From positions 2,117,001 through 2,181,000 of the forward strand of contig NZ_JAVDYC010000001.1 of NCBI RefSeq assembly GCF_031458255.1: a stretch of DNA of 64,000 nucleotides, given 5' to 3'. Numbering within the stretch: the first letter of the stretch is position 1; each line of letters starts with the position of its first letter. This stretch comes from Catenuloplanes niger (GTDB lineage Bacteria; Actinomycetota; Actinomycetes; Mycobacteriales; Micromonosporaceae). Below the pieces are notes generated by a model. The model saw only the letters and a list, made by a program, of their open reading frames with translations. It did no database searches and was not told the origin of the DNA. A program made the translations under genes and the position numbers. Below, piece after piece: positions 16,257 through 25,968 of the stretch.

Positions 16257-19200
16257 TCAGCGGATCTCGTACGCCCGGATGATCGTCTCGGTCACCGCGT
16301 TACCGGCCCGGTCGACCGCGGTGGCCCGCAGCGAGACGAAGCCGGCCCGGTTCGGGTGCCGCAGCTGCGCGGCGCCGTCGCGGACCTGCACCCGCTGCCA
16401 GGTGGCACCGTCGTCGAACGACGCCTCCACGGTCAGCGACCGGTTGCGGGCCGCCGCCGACCGCTCCTGCACGTCCACGGTCAGCGGGACGGAGATCGTC
16501 CGGCCCTTCGGCGCCACGCTGGTGGCGTCGACCGGCGGCGTGAACACCACCGCGGAGAGCGGCAGCGGCACGATCGCGTCCACGCCGGTGTTCTCCGAGG
16601 TGAACGTCCAGCTCGCGACCACGGACGTGGAGAGCCGGTGCGGCGCGCCCCGGGCCGCCGTGGCGTCCAGGCGGTAGGTCGCCTTCCCCGGCGGCACCTG
16701 GAACTCGCCGTAGGTGCCGGCGGCCTCGCCGACCGGTTGCCCGTCGCGGTAGAGCTTGAGCGACACGTCGCCGAGCCCCTCCACCGTGTATCCCTCGCGG
16801 CCGCCGCCGTCGCCGAACAGCGACGGGCCCGCGAAGATGATGTCCTGGAACCGGCCGGCGAACGTGAACCCGGCATCCGGGAACGCGGGACCGAACACGG
16901 CCCGGTTCCACTGCTCCCGCACCGTGCGGCCCGGCTGGTAGACGGTGCGCGTGCCGTACTCCTGCAACGTGGCCGTCTCACCGCCGCCGGCGAGCTCGGT
17001 GAAGACCGGGATCCACGCCACGCCGCTGTCCGCGTTGTAGTACTCGGTGCGGTCGAACGGCAGCGTCGAGTACGGCGTCTGCACGAAGAAGCCGCCGAAC
17101 GTGTCCGGGTGCACCGGGTACGCCCCCTTGGCGCCGGCGTCCGCGGTGGTGGCCTGCCGGCCGTGCGTGGCGCGCACGGTGGCCAGCTCACGCTGACGCA
17201 CCGTCCGGTCGTACCCGGTGAAGAACCGGCCCTCGGTCAGGTAGAACACCGAGTAGCTGTACGGGCTGTCCAGGAACGTGCCGTTCGCGTCCCTCCGCGC
17301 GAACGACGCGGCGATGTGCGAGTAGAAGCCCTCGACCGGCACGCCCGGCCCGAGGTCCAGCGTGTACTGGTTCGTGAACGTGTCCGTGGCGAGACCGAAC
17401 CCGTAGGCCGGCCCGGTCACGACGAGTTCCACGCCGGTCTCCGCGGCCTGCCGGTCCGGCACCCGGATCGACAGCGGTTTCGCCTGCCGGGCGTCGATGG
17501 TCAACGTCTCCATGCCGTCCACCGTGAACCGCGCGTGCACGGCCATCGTGGTGGCCCCGGACTCCTCGAACAGCAGCGAGATGACCGAGTAGGTGCCCTT
17601 CGGCAGCCGCGCCTCCGTGACCGGCAGGCCCACGTCGACGCCGGTCCGGCCGTCGGTGCTGATGAAGACCAGCAAGCCGACGGTGGCGGCGGCGCCGGTC
17701 CGGTCCAGCACGCTCAGGTCGACGTCGTAGCTCTCGACCTCGCGGTCCACGCCGAACGGCGTCTGCACCACCACGTCGCCCGCGGTGGCCGTGATCTCGC
17801 CGCCGTGGAACGCGTCCGGCATCTCGCGCGACGTGTCGACCGTGACGGTCACCGAGGCGGTGCCGCCGGCCGGCACGGTGACGGTGGTCGCGGACAACGT
17901 GACCAGCCCGGCCGGGATCTCGCCGCCGACCGGCGTGAGCGCGAGGTTCAGCGTGACCGCCGCGGTGCCGGCGTTGCGGTACACCAGTTCCTGGGTGCGC
18001 GGCTCGTCGTCCGCGTGCGGCCACCGTTGCAGGCCGAAGCTGAGCGCGGCCGGGCTGGTGGTCACGGTCTGGTTGATCGCGCGGGCCACGTCCACCCGGC
18101 CGGCGCCCTGCGCGGCCACCGCGATCTCCGGGTTCGGCTTCGCGGACGCGGTCAGCGTGGACTTGAGCAGCTCGGCCGTCCAGTCGTCGTGCTGACCGGC
18201 CAGGATCGCGGCGGCACCGGCGACGTGCGGTGTCGCCATCGACGTGCCGGACAGCGACGTGTAGCCGGGCACCGGCGCGGGCCCGCCGATCTGCCCGGTC
18301 GTGCTCTTCGCGGCGATGATGCCGACGCCGGGCGCGGTGATCTCCGGCTTGATCGCGGAGTCGCCGGTGCGCGGCCCGCGGCTGGAGAAGTCCGCCAGCG
18401 CGTCCCGCTTGTCCACCGCGCCGACCGCGAGGGCGGAGTCGGCGCTGGCCGGGCTGCCGACCGTGCGGTCCCCGCCGGCGTTGCCGGCCGCGATCACGAA
18501 GAGCGTGCCGTACTGCTCGGTGAGCGTCTGGACGGCCTGCTCCAACGGGTCGACCGAGGGCTGGTCCAGGCCGCCCAGGCTCATGTTGACCACGTCCGCG
18601 CCCTGCTCGGCCGCCCACTTCATGCCGGCCAGGATCCACGACTCGGCGCAGGCCCCGCCCTGCACGCACACCTTGCCGTCGAGCAGCTTCGCGCCGGGTG
18701 CGACGCCCCGGTAGCGCCCGTCCGACGCCGCGCCGGTGCCGGCGATGGTGGAGGCGACGTGGGTGCCGTGGCCGTCCCGGTCGAGGTCGTCCTCCGTACC
18801 CTCGGTGAAGTTCTGCGCGGCCGCCACCTGGCCGACCAGGTCCGGGTGGGTGGCGTCGACGCCGGTGTCCAGCACCGCGACCGTGGCGCCGGTGCCGTCG
18901 AGCCCGGCCTGCCACGCGGCCGGCGCGCCGATCTGCGGCACGCTGACGTCCAGCGACGGTGTGCGGATGCCGTCCAGCCAGACCTTGCCGGTGGCCCGGC
19001 GGGCGCCCGCGTCGGCGCCGGCGATCGACTTCCAGGTCTCGCCGGCCCGGTCCGCGCGCACCGCGGACAGGCCGCCGGGCAGCGACTGCGCGGTGCGGGC
19101 ACCGGCCGGGCTGCCGCCCTCGACGATCAGCGGCAGGTCGGCGCGACGGTCGTCGTAGCCGAAGTCGATCAGCGTGGTCACGTCGAACAGCCGCGGGTCG

Positions 19201-19481
19201 AGGCGGCCGGCACCGAGCAGCGGCGCCGCGTCGGACGGGATGACGGAGGTGTGCCCGTCGACGGTGCGGGTGGCGAAGCGGATGTGCTCGCGGCCGGCGC
19301 CGCGGGTCAGCTCCAGCCGGTCACCCGGGTGGACGGTGACCCGGTCACCGGTGATCAGCGTGACGGTCTGTGCGGCCTTACCGGACTTGCCGGGAACTTC
19401 GGCTGGGGCGGCCGCCGCCGTGCTGGGTAGCACGGCGGCGAACGCGGCGGACACGGACAGCGCGGCGATCAGACGTCGCAT
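16257..19481 (-). CDS. Secreted S8 (subtilisin-like) serine protease, copy 2
   Basis: 1074 residues. The ATG at 19481 is preceded by GGGGGAGA and opens a clean signal peptide (MRRLIAALSVSAAFAAVLP, cleavage after AAAA); the frame is open much further upstream but runs antisense into dnaE2. Propeptide, then S8 domain with Asp205, His238 and Ser414. Compared with copy 1 it has a short insertion before the Ser motif (GPAPVPGYTSLSGTSM) and another after the His motif. The C-terminal modules match copy 1 (RSLTVEASFDDGATW, ending IRAYEIR in both). Only 96 bases separate the genes. It is likely an extracellular nutrient protease. Confidence 0.93.
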   Translation of the reverse strand: MRRLIAALSVSAAFAAVLPSTAAAAPAEVPGKSGKAAQTVTLITGDRVTVHPGDRLELTRGAGREHIRFATRTVDGHTSVIPSDAAPLLGAGRLDPRLFDVTTLIDFGYDDRRADLPLIVEGGSPAGARTAQSLPGGLSAVRADRAGETWKSIAGADAGARRATGKVWLDGIRTPSLDVSVPQIGAPAAWQAGLDGTGATVAVLDTGVDATHPDLVGQVAAAQNFTEGTEDDLDRDGHGTHVASTIAGTGAASDGRYRGVAPGAKLLDGKVCVQGGACAESWILAGMKWAAEQGADVVNMSLGGLDQPSVDPLEQAVQTLTEQYGTLFVIAAGNAGGDRTVGSPASADSALAVGAVDKRDALADFSSRGPRTGDSAIKPEITAPGVGIIAAKSTTGQIGGPAPVPGYTSLSGTSMATPHVAGAAAILAGQHDDWTAELLKSTLTASAKPNPEIAVAAQGAGRVDVARAINQTVTTSPAALSFGLQRWPHADDEPRTQELVYRNAGTAAVTLNLALTPVGGEIPAGLVTLSATTVTVPAGGTASVTVTVDTSREMPDAFHGGEITATAGDVVVQTPFGVDREVESYDVDLSVLDRTGAAATVGLLVFISTDGRTGVDVGLPVTEARLPKGTYSVISLLFEESGATTMAVHARFTVDGMETLTIDARQAKPLSIRVPDRQAAETGVELVVTGPAYGFGLATDTFTNQYTLDLGPGVPVEGFYSHIAASFARRDANGTFLDSPYSYSVFYLTEGRFFTGYDRTVRQRELATVRATHGRQATTADAGAKGAYPVHPDTFGGFFVQTPYSTLPFDRTEYYNADSGVAWIPVFTELAGGGETATLQEYGTRTVYQPGRTVREQWNRAVFGPAFPDAGFTFAGRFQDIIFAGPSLFGDGGGREGYTVEGLGDVSLKLYRDGQPVGEAAGTYGEFQVPPGKATYRLDATAARGAPHRLSTSVVASWTFTSENTGVDAIVPLPLSAVVFTPPVDATSVAPKGRTISVPLTVDVQERSAAARNRSLTVEASFDDGATWQRVQVRDGAAQLRHPNRAGFVSLRATAVDRAGNAVTETIIRAYEIR

Positions 19482-19561
19482 GCGGTCTCCCCCGAGAGGT
19501 GGATGGCAGTTGCCCTCACCTATATAGACCGCTGAGACAGCGATTGTGTTGCATGTGTCTA

Positions 19562-22500
19562 TTACCGGAAATCGCGGGATGGCGGCGCGACCGGCGCCTC
19601 GACCGCCTCCAGACGGTCCGCGACCAGGTTGATCACGTCCTCGACCTTCTCCAGGACACCGCGCACGAGCAGCGCCGAGCTGGTCCGGGCCACCTTCCGG
19701 TACCGCGCCCACAGCCCCGGCGAGCAGGTGACGTTGAGCATGCCGGTCTCGTCCTCGAGGTTGATGAACGTGACGCCGCCCGCGGTCGCCGGGCGCTGCC
19801 GGTGGGTGACGATGCCGCCGGCCAGCACGCGGGTGCCGGCGTCGATCCGCTTGAGCCGCGCGATCGGCACCGCACCGGCCGCGGTCAGCCGCTCGCGGAT
19901 GAACCGCACCGGATGGCTCTCCGGGGAGAGGCCGGTGGCCCAGACGTCCGCGTAGAGCCGGTCGACCGCCTCCATGCCGGGCAGCGGCGGGGCCTCGGGC
20001 GCGCCCATCGGCAGCCGGTCCGGCCGGTCCTGCGCGGCGGCGCCGGCGGCCCAGAGCGCGGCGCGCCGGTCCATGCCGAACCCGGCGAACGCGTCCGCCG
20101 TGGCCAGCGCCTCCAGGTGACCGGCGCTCAGACCCACCCGGCGCGACAGATCCGAGATGTCGGTGTACCGGCCGTTGCGGCGGCGCTCCGCCTCGATCGC
20201 GGCGGCCAGCTCGGGCGACACCGACCGCACGCCGGACAGCCCGAGACGGACCACCGGGCCGCCCAGGCCCCACGAGTGCGGTGGCGCGCCCGGACCGCCG
20301 CCGTCCCAGACCGTGCGCGGCGTGGACTCCAGCGTCGCCATCGCGCCGCTTTCGTTGATGTCCGGCCGGCGCACCTCCACGCCGTGCCGCCGCGCGTCGT
20401 CGACCAGCGACTGCGGCGAGTAGAAGCCCATCGGCTGCGCGTTCAGCAGCGCGGCGCAGAACGCGGCCGGGTGGTACCGCTTCAGCCACGCGCTCGCGTA
20501 CACCAGGTAGGCGAAGCTCATCGCGTGGCTCTCCGGGAAGCCGAAGCTGGCGAACGCGGACAGTTTCACGTAGAGGTCGTCGGCCAGCTCACCGCTGATC
20601 CCGCGCTCGGCCATCCCCGCGTACAGCCGGGATCTCAGCCTTTCCATCCGCTCGGCCGAGCGCTTCGAGCCCATCGCGCGCCGCAGCTGGTCGGCCTCGC
20701 CCGCGTCGAACCCGGCCACGTCGATCGCCAGCTGCATCAGCTGCTCCTGGAACAGCGGCACGCCCAGCGTCTTCTCCAGCGCGTTCCGCATCAGCGGATG
20801 CGGGTAGTCGACCTTCTCCCGGCCGTTCTTGCGCCGGATGTACGGGTGCACCGACCCGCCCTGGATCGGCCCGGGCCGGATCAGCGCCACCTCGATCACC
20901 AGGTCGTAGAACTCGCGCGGCTTCAGCCTCGGCAGCGTGGCCATCTGCGCGCGGCTCTCCACCTGGAACACGCCCACCGAGTCGGCCCGGCACAGCATGT
21001 CGTAGACCTCGGGGTCGTCCAGCGCCATCGTGCTCAAATCAAGATCAAGCTCGATCATGTCGTACGCGTAGTGCAGCGCGGACAGCATGCCGAGCCCGAG
21101 CAGGTCGAACTTGACCAGGCCCACGCTCGCGCAGTCGTCCTTGTCCCACTGCAGCACGCTGCGGCCGGCCATCCGCCCCCACTCGACCGGGCACACCTCG
21201 ATCACCGGGCGGTCGCAGATGACCATGCCGCCGGAGTGGATGCCGAGGTGCCGGGGGAACGTCTGCAGCGCGTTCGCGTACTCCACGACGTGCTCCGGGA
21301 TCTCCGCCACGTCCACCGTCGCGACCGAGCCCCACCGGTCGATCTGCCGGCTCCACGCGTCCTGCTGCCCGGACGAGAACCCGAACGCCTTCGCGACGTC
21401 CCGCACCGCGGACCGCGGCCGGTACGAGATCACGTTCGCCACCTGGGCCGCGTGCTCCCGCCCGTACTGCCGGTAGATGTACTGGATGACCTCCTCGCGC
21501 CGGTCCGACTCGATGTCCACGTCGATGTCCGGCGGCCCGTCCCGCTCCGGCGCCAGGAACCGCTCGAACAGCAGCTGCCAGCGCACCGCGTCCACGTTGG
21601 TCACCCAGAGCGCGTAGCAGACCGCCGAGTTCGCCGCCGATCCACGCCCCTGGCAGTAGATGTCGTTGCGCCGGCAGAAGTCCACGATGTCCCAGACGAT
21701 CAGGAAGTATCCGGGGAAGTCGAGCTGCTCGATCATGTCCAGTTCGCGGTGCAGCTGCACGTACGCGTCCGGCGCCGCCTCCGGGGGGCCGTACCGTTTC
21801 AGCGCCCCGCGCCAGGTCAGCTCGCGCAGCCAGCTCATCTCCGTGTGCCCGGCCGGCACCGGGAAGTCCGGCAGCTCCGGCGCCACCAGGTTCAGGTCGA
21901 ACGCGAGGTCCCGGGCGAAGTCCACGGTCCGGCGGACCGCGCCGGGGAAGTGCCGGAACCGCGCCGCCATCTCCGCACCGCCGCGCAGGTGCGCGGTCGC
22001 GGCCGCGGGCAGCCAGCCGTCCATCTCGTCCAGGCTGCGCCGGGCCCGCACCGCCGCCAGCGCGGTCGCCAGCCGCCGCCGGCCCGGCGTCGCGTAGTGC
22101 ACGTTGTTCGTCGCCACCGTCGGCAGGTGCAGCTCGGCGGCCAGCGACGCCAGCGCCTCGTTCCGCACGCCGTCGAACGGGTCGCCGTGGTCGATCAGTT
22201 CCACCGCCACGTTGTCCGGGCCGAAGTTGCTCACCAGCCGGTCCAGCTCCCAGCGCGCCGCGTCCACGCCGTCGTACCGCAGCGCGGACGGCACCGTGCC
22301 CTTCCGGCAGCCGGTCAGCACCAGCACGTTCCCGGCCAGCTCCGCCGCCACCGACTCCAGTGACCCGTAGTCCGGCCGTCCCTTCTCGCCACCGCGCAGG
22401 TGCGCCCGGCTGATCGAGGAGGCAAGCCGCGCGTACCCCTCCGGCCCGTGCGCCAGCACCAGCAGGTGCTCCCCCGCCGGATCCGCCTCCCCGTTCTGCG

Positions 22501-22891
22501 GCCCCGGAAGGTCCAGCGACAGCTCCGCACCGAAGATCGTCGGCAGTCCCAGCTCCTTCGCCGCCTCCGCGAACCGCACCACGCCGTAGAACCCGTCGTG
22601 ATCGGTCACCGCGAGGCCGCTCAGCCCCAGCCGCACCGCCTCCTCCGCCAGCTCCTCCGGATGGCTGGCCCCGTCCAGGAAGCTGAAGTTCGTGTGACAG
22701 TGCAGCTCCGCGTACTCGACCTCGCCCGCGCCGCGCGCGATCCCCTCGGGTGCCTCGTACCCGCGCCGCTTCCGCGTCCAGGCCGGCGAGTCACCGCCGT
22801 CCGGCTCCACCGCCAGTGGGTCCACGACGTACCCGCCGGACAGCTTCCGCTCCAGCTCCGCCCACGGCACATCCGGATTGCTGAACCCCAC
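19562..22891 (-). CDS. dnaE2: Error-prone DNA polymerase III alpha, DnaE2/ImuC
   Basis: 1109 residues, last gene of the mutasome operon. An N-terminal PHP domain (ELHCHTNFSFLDGASHPEE) is followed by the C-family palm, with catalytic Asp residues in PPDIDVDIESDRR and a third in the LGLGMLSALHYAYD region, then a fingers domain (VGVFQVESRAQM), tandem HhH and an OB-fold (VLAGGIVTHRQRPATAGG). The protein lacks the C-terminal clamp/tau region of replicative DnaE1, as DnaE2 proteins do. In mycobacteria DnaE2 performs damage-induced mutagenesis with ImuA' and ImuB. The GTG start at 22891 gives VGFSNPDVPW, a family-typical N-terminus. Confidence 0.96.
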   Translation of the reverse strand: MGFSNPDVPWAELERKLSGGYVVDPLAVEPDGGDSPAWTRKRRGYEAPEGIARGAGEVEYAELHCHTNFSFLDGASHPEELAEEAVRLGLSGLAVTDHDGFYGVVRFAEAAKELGLPTIFGAELSLDLPGPQNGEADPAGEHLLVLAHGPEGYARLASSISRAHLRGGEKGRPDYGSLESVAAELAGNVLVLTGCRKGTVPSALRYDGVDAARWELDRLVSNFGPDNVAVELIDHGDPFDGVRNEALASLAAELHLPTVATNNVHYATPGRRRLATALAAVRARRSLDEMDGWLPAAATAHLRGGAEMAARFRHFPGAVRRTVDFARDLAFDLNLVAPELPDFPVPAGHTEMSWLRELTWRGALKRYGPPEAAPDAYVQLHRELDMIEQLDFPGYFLIVWDIVDFCRRNDIYCQGRGSAANSAVCYALWVTNVDAVRWQLLFERFLAPERDGPPDIDVDIESDRREEVIQYIYRQYGREHAAQVANVISYRPRSAVRDVAKAFGFSSGQQDAWSRQIDRWGSVATVDVAEIPEHVVEYANALQTFPRHLGIHSGGMVICDRPVIEVCPVEWGRMAGRSVLQWDKDDCASVGLVKFDLLGLGMLSALHYAYDMIELDLDLSTMALDDPEVYDMLCRADSVGVFQVESRAQMATLPRLKPREFYDLVIEVALIRPGPIQGGSVHPYIRRKNGREKVDYPHPLMRNALEKTLGVPLFQEQLMQLAIDVAGFDAGEADQLRRAMGSKRSAERMERLRSRLYAGMAERGISGELADDLYVKLSAFASFGFPESHAMSFAYLVYASAWLKRYHPAAFCAALLNAQPMGFYSPQSLVDDARRHGVEVRRPDINESGAMATLESTPRTVWDGGGPGAPPHSWGLGGPVVRLGLSGVRSVSPELAAAIEAERRRNGRYTDISDLSRRVGLSAGHLEALATADAFAGFGMDRRAALWAAGAAAQDRPDRLPMGAPEAPPLPGMEAVDRLYADVWATGLSPESHPVRFIRERLTAAGAVPIARLKRIDAGTRVLAGGIVTHRQRPATAGGVTFINLEDETGMLNVTCSPGLWARYRKVARTSSALLVRGVLEKVEDVINLVADRLEAVEAPVAPPSRDFR

Positions 22892-22975
22892 CCGAAACCC
22901 TTTCCGATCTTTTCCTCCTGCTCCCGGCGTGTCCCCCGCGGGCGCCCCTCGTGACGGCGGGCGGGGCGTGCGTCC

Positions 22976-25024
22976 TCAGTCGTAGCGGGCCTCCACGAAC
23001 CAGCGGCCGCCGGCCAGCGAGAGAAGCAGCGCGGCACCGCCGGCCAGCGTCACCTGGAACCGGACGCGGCGGTGCGCCTCGGACGGGGCCCACCAGCGTT
23101 CGTCCACCGGCCACGGACCGGCCCAGCCGACGATGTCCGCCGGCTCGTCGCCCTCGGCGGCCAGCCGGGCCGGAGCACCGCTGAGCTCCAGCCGCGCGCT
23201 GACCCGCACCTCCTCGCCGGCCGCGTCGAAGACCCGCGCCGGGGCGGGACGCACCGGCACCAACGCGGGCGCCGGCGCCGGCAGGCTCCCCGGCCACGCC
23301 GGGCGGGTCCGGTCCCGCGCGGTCCGCCGCCGTGGCCCGGCCACCGGTCCGCCCCCGGCTCCGGCCGGCGCGCCCGCACCGGCCGGAGCCTCGACGGAGC
23401 CGCCCGGGTTTCCGGAGGCCCGGCGGCGCAACGGCACGACCTCCGCCAGGCCGGCACCCGAGGCGGGGTCCGGCTCCCGTGCGGCCGCACCGGCGTCACC
23501 GACCGGCACGGCCCCGCCCGGCCCCGCCTCGACCGGCACGGCCTCACCCGACACGGACGCGAAACCCCCCGGCACGGCTTCGACCGGCACGGCTTCGACC
23601 GGCACGGCTTCGACCGGCACGGCTTCGACCGGCACGGACGCGGAACCCGGCGGCCCGGCGGGCCGGAACGCGGGTGACAGGGGTGCCGGCGGCCGGAGGG
23701 ACTCGGGGACGGGCTGGGGCGGGGGTTTGCGGGACCGGCGGCGGGTGGGCACCGGGGCCGGGCCGGGGGTCAGCGGGCCGGGACGGGCCGGGACGCGTTC
23801 GTCACCCCAGGGGACCAGGGTGACCGCGTCCGCCGGGGAACGGCCGCCGGCCAGGACCGGGGTGACCACGGAGTCGGGGCCGAGGAGACCCTGGACGCGG
23901 CTGAGGGCGCGGTGGGCGCGGCGGCGCTCCTCGCCGGTCTCGCCCCAGAGACCGGGTTGCAGGCCGGCGTGGGCGAGGATGCCCTCCGGGGTCAGCGTGA
24001 GGCGGATGATGCCGGAGGTCGGGCGCGGCGGTGCGGCGCGCAGGCCGGCGGCGGTGCGGCGGCCGGTGCCGGTCAGCCAGCCGTCGAGCTGCCAGCGGAC
24101 GCGTTCGGCGATCGCGGCCGTGGTGAGCAGGCCGTCGTGGCGCCAGACCCGGTGCAGTTCCGCGCCGTGCTCGGTGACCGCGGTGATGCCGAGGCGGGTG
24201 CAGGCCAGGCCGTGGGCGGCGAGCCGGTCGTGCAGGCGCTCGGCGAGCGTCCGGGCGGCGAACGCGGCCACGTCCACCCGGTCCAGCGGCTCGTCGTAGG
24301 TGTCGGTGACCTCCAGGCCGGGCGGTGGCCGGCGGACCGCGAGCGGCCGGTGGTCGCGGCCGGCGGCGAGCCGGTGCGCCAGCGCCGCGTCGAAGCCGAA
24401 GCGGGCCAGCACGTCCGAGGCGGGCAGCGCGGCGAACGCGCCGAGCGTGCGGACGCCGAGCCGGCGCAGCATGTCGGTGAGCTGCGGCCGGTCGAGCGTC
24501 TCCACGCCGAGTCCGGCCAGGAACTCCGGGGTGCCGCCGGGCGGGACGATGACGCCGCGCCGGGCCGCGAGGCCGGCCGCGAACGTGCCGTCGGCGATGC
24601 CGGCCTGCGCCTCCACCTCGCAGGACGCGGCGACGTGCTCGACGATGAGCTCCGCGGCCGGTTCCTCGCCGCCGAAGTAGCGGGCCGGGCCGCGGGCGGC
24701 GAGCGCGGCGGCGCCCGGGCGCAGCACCTCGACGCCGGCCGCCTTCTCCTCGATCGCGGCGACGACCGGCTCGAACGCGCGCGCGTCCCGCCCGGCGTCC
24801 CACTCGACCACGGTCAGGCCCGGGCAGCGGCTCTCCGCCTCCCGTTTGCGCAGCCCGCGGCGTACGCCCTCGACCCGGGCGGCCTCGCTGCACGCGACCA
24901 CCCGGTTGGCCCTCAGCACCGCCACCGGCCCGCCCACGGCCACGCCCTCCGTGATCTCGGCCGCCACCACCGGCCAGTCCGGGCACCACAGCAGCAGCGT
25001 CCGGAGCGTGTCCGCGCCGCTCAT
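22976..25024 (-). CDS. imuB: ImuB-like inactive Y-family polymerase adaptor
   Basis: 682 residues from the ATG at 25024, which overlaps the ImuA' stop (ATGA). The Y-family fold is visible (LLLWCPDWPVVAA, ACSEAARVEGVRRGL, a DMLRRLGVRTLGAFAALP HhH segment), but both catalytic carboxylate motifs are replaced: LLWCPDWPVV stands where polymerases have DMDAFF, and RGPARYFGGEE where they have SLDEA. This loss is typical of ImuB, which bridges DnaE2, ImuA' and the sliding clamp. Between the Y-family part and the conserved C-terminal RVRFQVTL...RWFVEARYD domain lies a roughly 220-residue Pro/Ala/Val-rich linker with a 15-bp tandem repeat. Confidence 0.93.
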   Translation of the reverse strand: MSGADTLRTLLLWCPDWPVVAAEITEGVAVGGPVAVLRANRVVACSEAARVEGVRRGLRKREAESRCPGLTVVEWDAGRDARAFEPVVAAIEEKAAGVEVLRPGAAALAARGPARYFGGEEPAAELIVEHVAASCEVEAQAGIADGTFAAGLAARRGVIVPPGGTPEFLAGLGVETLDRPQLTDMLRRLGVRTLGAFAALPASDVLARFGFDAALAHRLAAGRDHRPLAVRRPPPGLEVTDTYDEPLDRVDVAAFAARTLAERLHDRLAAHGLACTRLGITAVTEHGAELHRVWRHDGLLTTAAIAERVRWQLDGWLTGTGRRTAAGLRAAPPRPTSGIIRLTLTPEGILAHAGLQPGLWGETGEERRRAHRALSRVQGLLGPDSVVTPVLAGGRSPADAVTLVPWGDERVPARPGPLTPGPAPVPTRRRSRKPPPQPVPESLRPPAPLSPAFRPAGPPGSASVPVEAVPVEAVPVEAVPVEAVPGGFASVSGEAVPVEAGPGGAVPVGDAGAAAREPDPASGAGLAEVVPLRRRASGNPGGSVEAPAGAGAPAGAGGGPVAGPRRRTARDRTRPAWPGSLPAPAPALVPVRPAPARVFDAAGEEVRVSARLELSGAPARLAAEGDEPADIVGWAGPWPVDERWWAPSEAHRRVRFQVTLAGGAALLLSLAGGRWFVEARYD
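23571..23630 (-). repeat. Perfect 15-bp tandem repeat, four copies, inside imuB
   Basis: Four identical units (ggcacggcttcgacc on the plus strand) at 23571, 23586, 23601 and 23616 encode a 5-residue VPVEA-type repeat. Confidence 0.97.
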
Positions 25025-25785
25025 GCCGGCTCGGCCGACGGTCCGACCAGCGTGAGCGGTGCGCGGGGCGTGGCCGTGGCGGGCGGGTCGACGAGCGTGA
25101 CGGTGGTCGCGCCGGGGGTGCCGGCGACAACCGCGGCGAAGCGGTCCGAGGCGGCGGGGAGCCAGACGCGGATCTCGCGCGGCCGGGTGGCGGCGCCACG
25201 GCCCCGGGCGGAGATGGTGAGGCGGCGGCGGGTGAGGCGACCGTGGCCGGGCCCGAGACCGTCCCAGGCGCCGTCGGTGATCTGCAGGGTGACGTCCGCG
25301 CCGGTCCAGGCGCCGTACGGGACGAGCACGCAGCCACGCTGCCGGGCGCGGGCCGCGAGCCGGTCGGTGACCACGGTGGAGACGCCGTCCGGCGCGGCCG
25401 CGACCACCACGTCGACGCCGTCGATCAGCGCGGCGACCACGGTCGGCCACTCCGCCCCGGGGTACGGCACGAGCGCCAGGCGGTCCAGCGCGATCCCGGC
25501 CTCGGCCGCCGCGAGCAGGCCCAGTGCCGGCACGCCGACCACCGCACACCAGGAACCGGCCCGGGACGCCTCGGCGAGCAGCGCCAGCATCAGTGAGGTG
25601 CCGCCGCTGGCGGACCGGGCCGTGCCGACCGCGACCGTGCTGCCCCGGCGCAGCCCACGATTCGGCAGCAATCCGCCCAATTCGGGCGCCACCGGCAACA
25701 GGCGGTGCGCGCCGGACTCGTCCATCTCGCTGGCCGGCCGCACCAGCTGCGCCAGGGCAGACCCGAGCACCATCCGGCCCGCCAT
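25021..25785 (-). CDS. imuA: ImuA'-like mutasome protein (RecA-fold)
   Basis: 254 residues. The ATG at 25785 is preceded by GAGGGTG 4 bases upstream; the longer frame to 25851 lacks such a site. The RecA/SulA-like core is recognisable: GLRRGSTVAVG, SLMLALLAEASRAGSWCAVVG, LGLLAAAEAGIALDRLALVP (typical RecA-like strand-helix spacing) and VDVVVAAAPDGV. A full Walker A is absent (GTARSASGGTS), as in ImuA' proteins, which bind RecA and ImuB rather than acting as an ATPase. It is coupled by a 4-base overlap to imuB, which with dnaE2 forms the translesion mutasome. Confidence 0.9.
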   Translation of the reverse strand: MAGRMVLGSALAQLVRPASEMDESGAHRLLPVAPELGGLLPNRGLRRGSTVAVGTARSASGGTSLMLALLAEASRAGSWCAVVGVPALGLLAAAEAGIALDRLALVPYPGAEWPTVVAALIDGVDVVVAAAPDGVSTVVTDRLAARARQRGCVLVPYGAWTGADVTLQITDGAWDGLGPGHGRLTRRRLTISARGRGAATRPREIRVWLPAASDRFAAVVAGTPGATTVTLVDPPATATPRAPLTLVGPSAEPA

Positions 25786-25906
25786 GTCACCCTCAGCTGT
25801 TCTTCCGCGTCGTTCCCGGACCGCACCCCGCCGGCGGCCCACCCATGTCACTCGTCCGTCCCGCCGCGGCCGTACGCGGGCGGGAGCCGCCCGGCCCGTG
25901 CCGGGC

Positions 25907-25962
25907 GGCGCGTGCCGTGCGGCGCGTGCCGTGCGGCGCGTGCCGTGCGGCGCGTGCCGTGC
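25907..25962. repeat. Perfect 14-bp tandem repeat, four copies
   Basis: Unit ggcgcgtgccgtgc at 25907, 25921, 25935 and 25949, with a partial fifth running into the HEPN stop codon. It lies between the HEPN and imuA' genes and is outside any coding frame I accept. Confidence 0.97.
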
Positions 25963-25968
25963 GGCGCG

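Noticed and set aside
16257-20489. A 1410-residue protein from the long open frame of protease copy 2
   Set aside because: The extra 336 N-terminal residues are antisense to dnaE2; a ribosome site and signal peptide mark 19481 as the start.
22976-25549. An 857-residue ImuB
   Set aside because: The extension is antisense-like sequence within imuA'; the ATG at 25024 overlaps the imuA' stop as expected.
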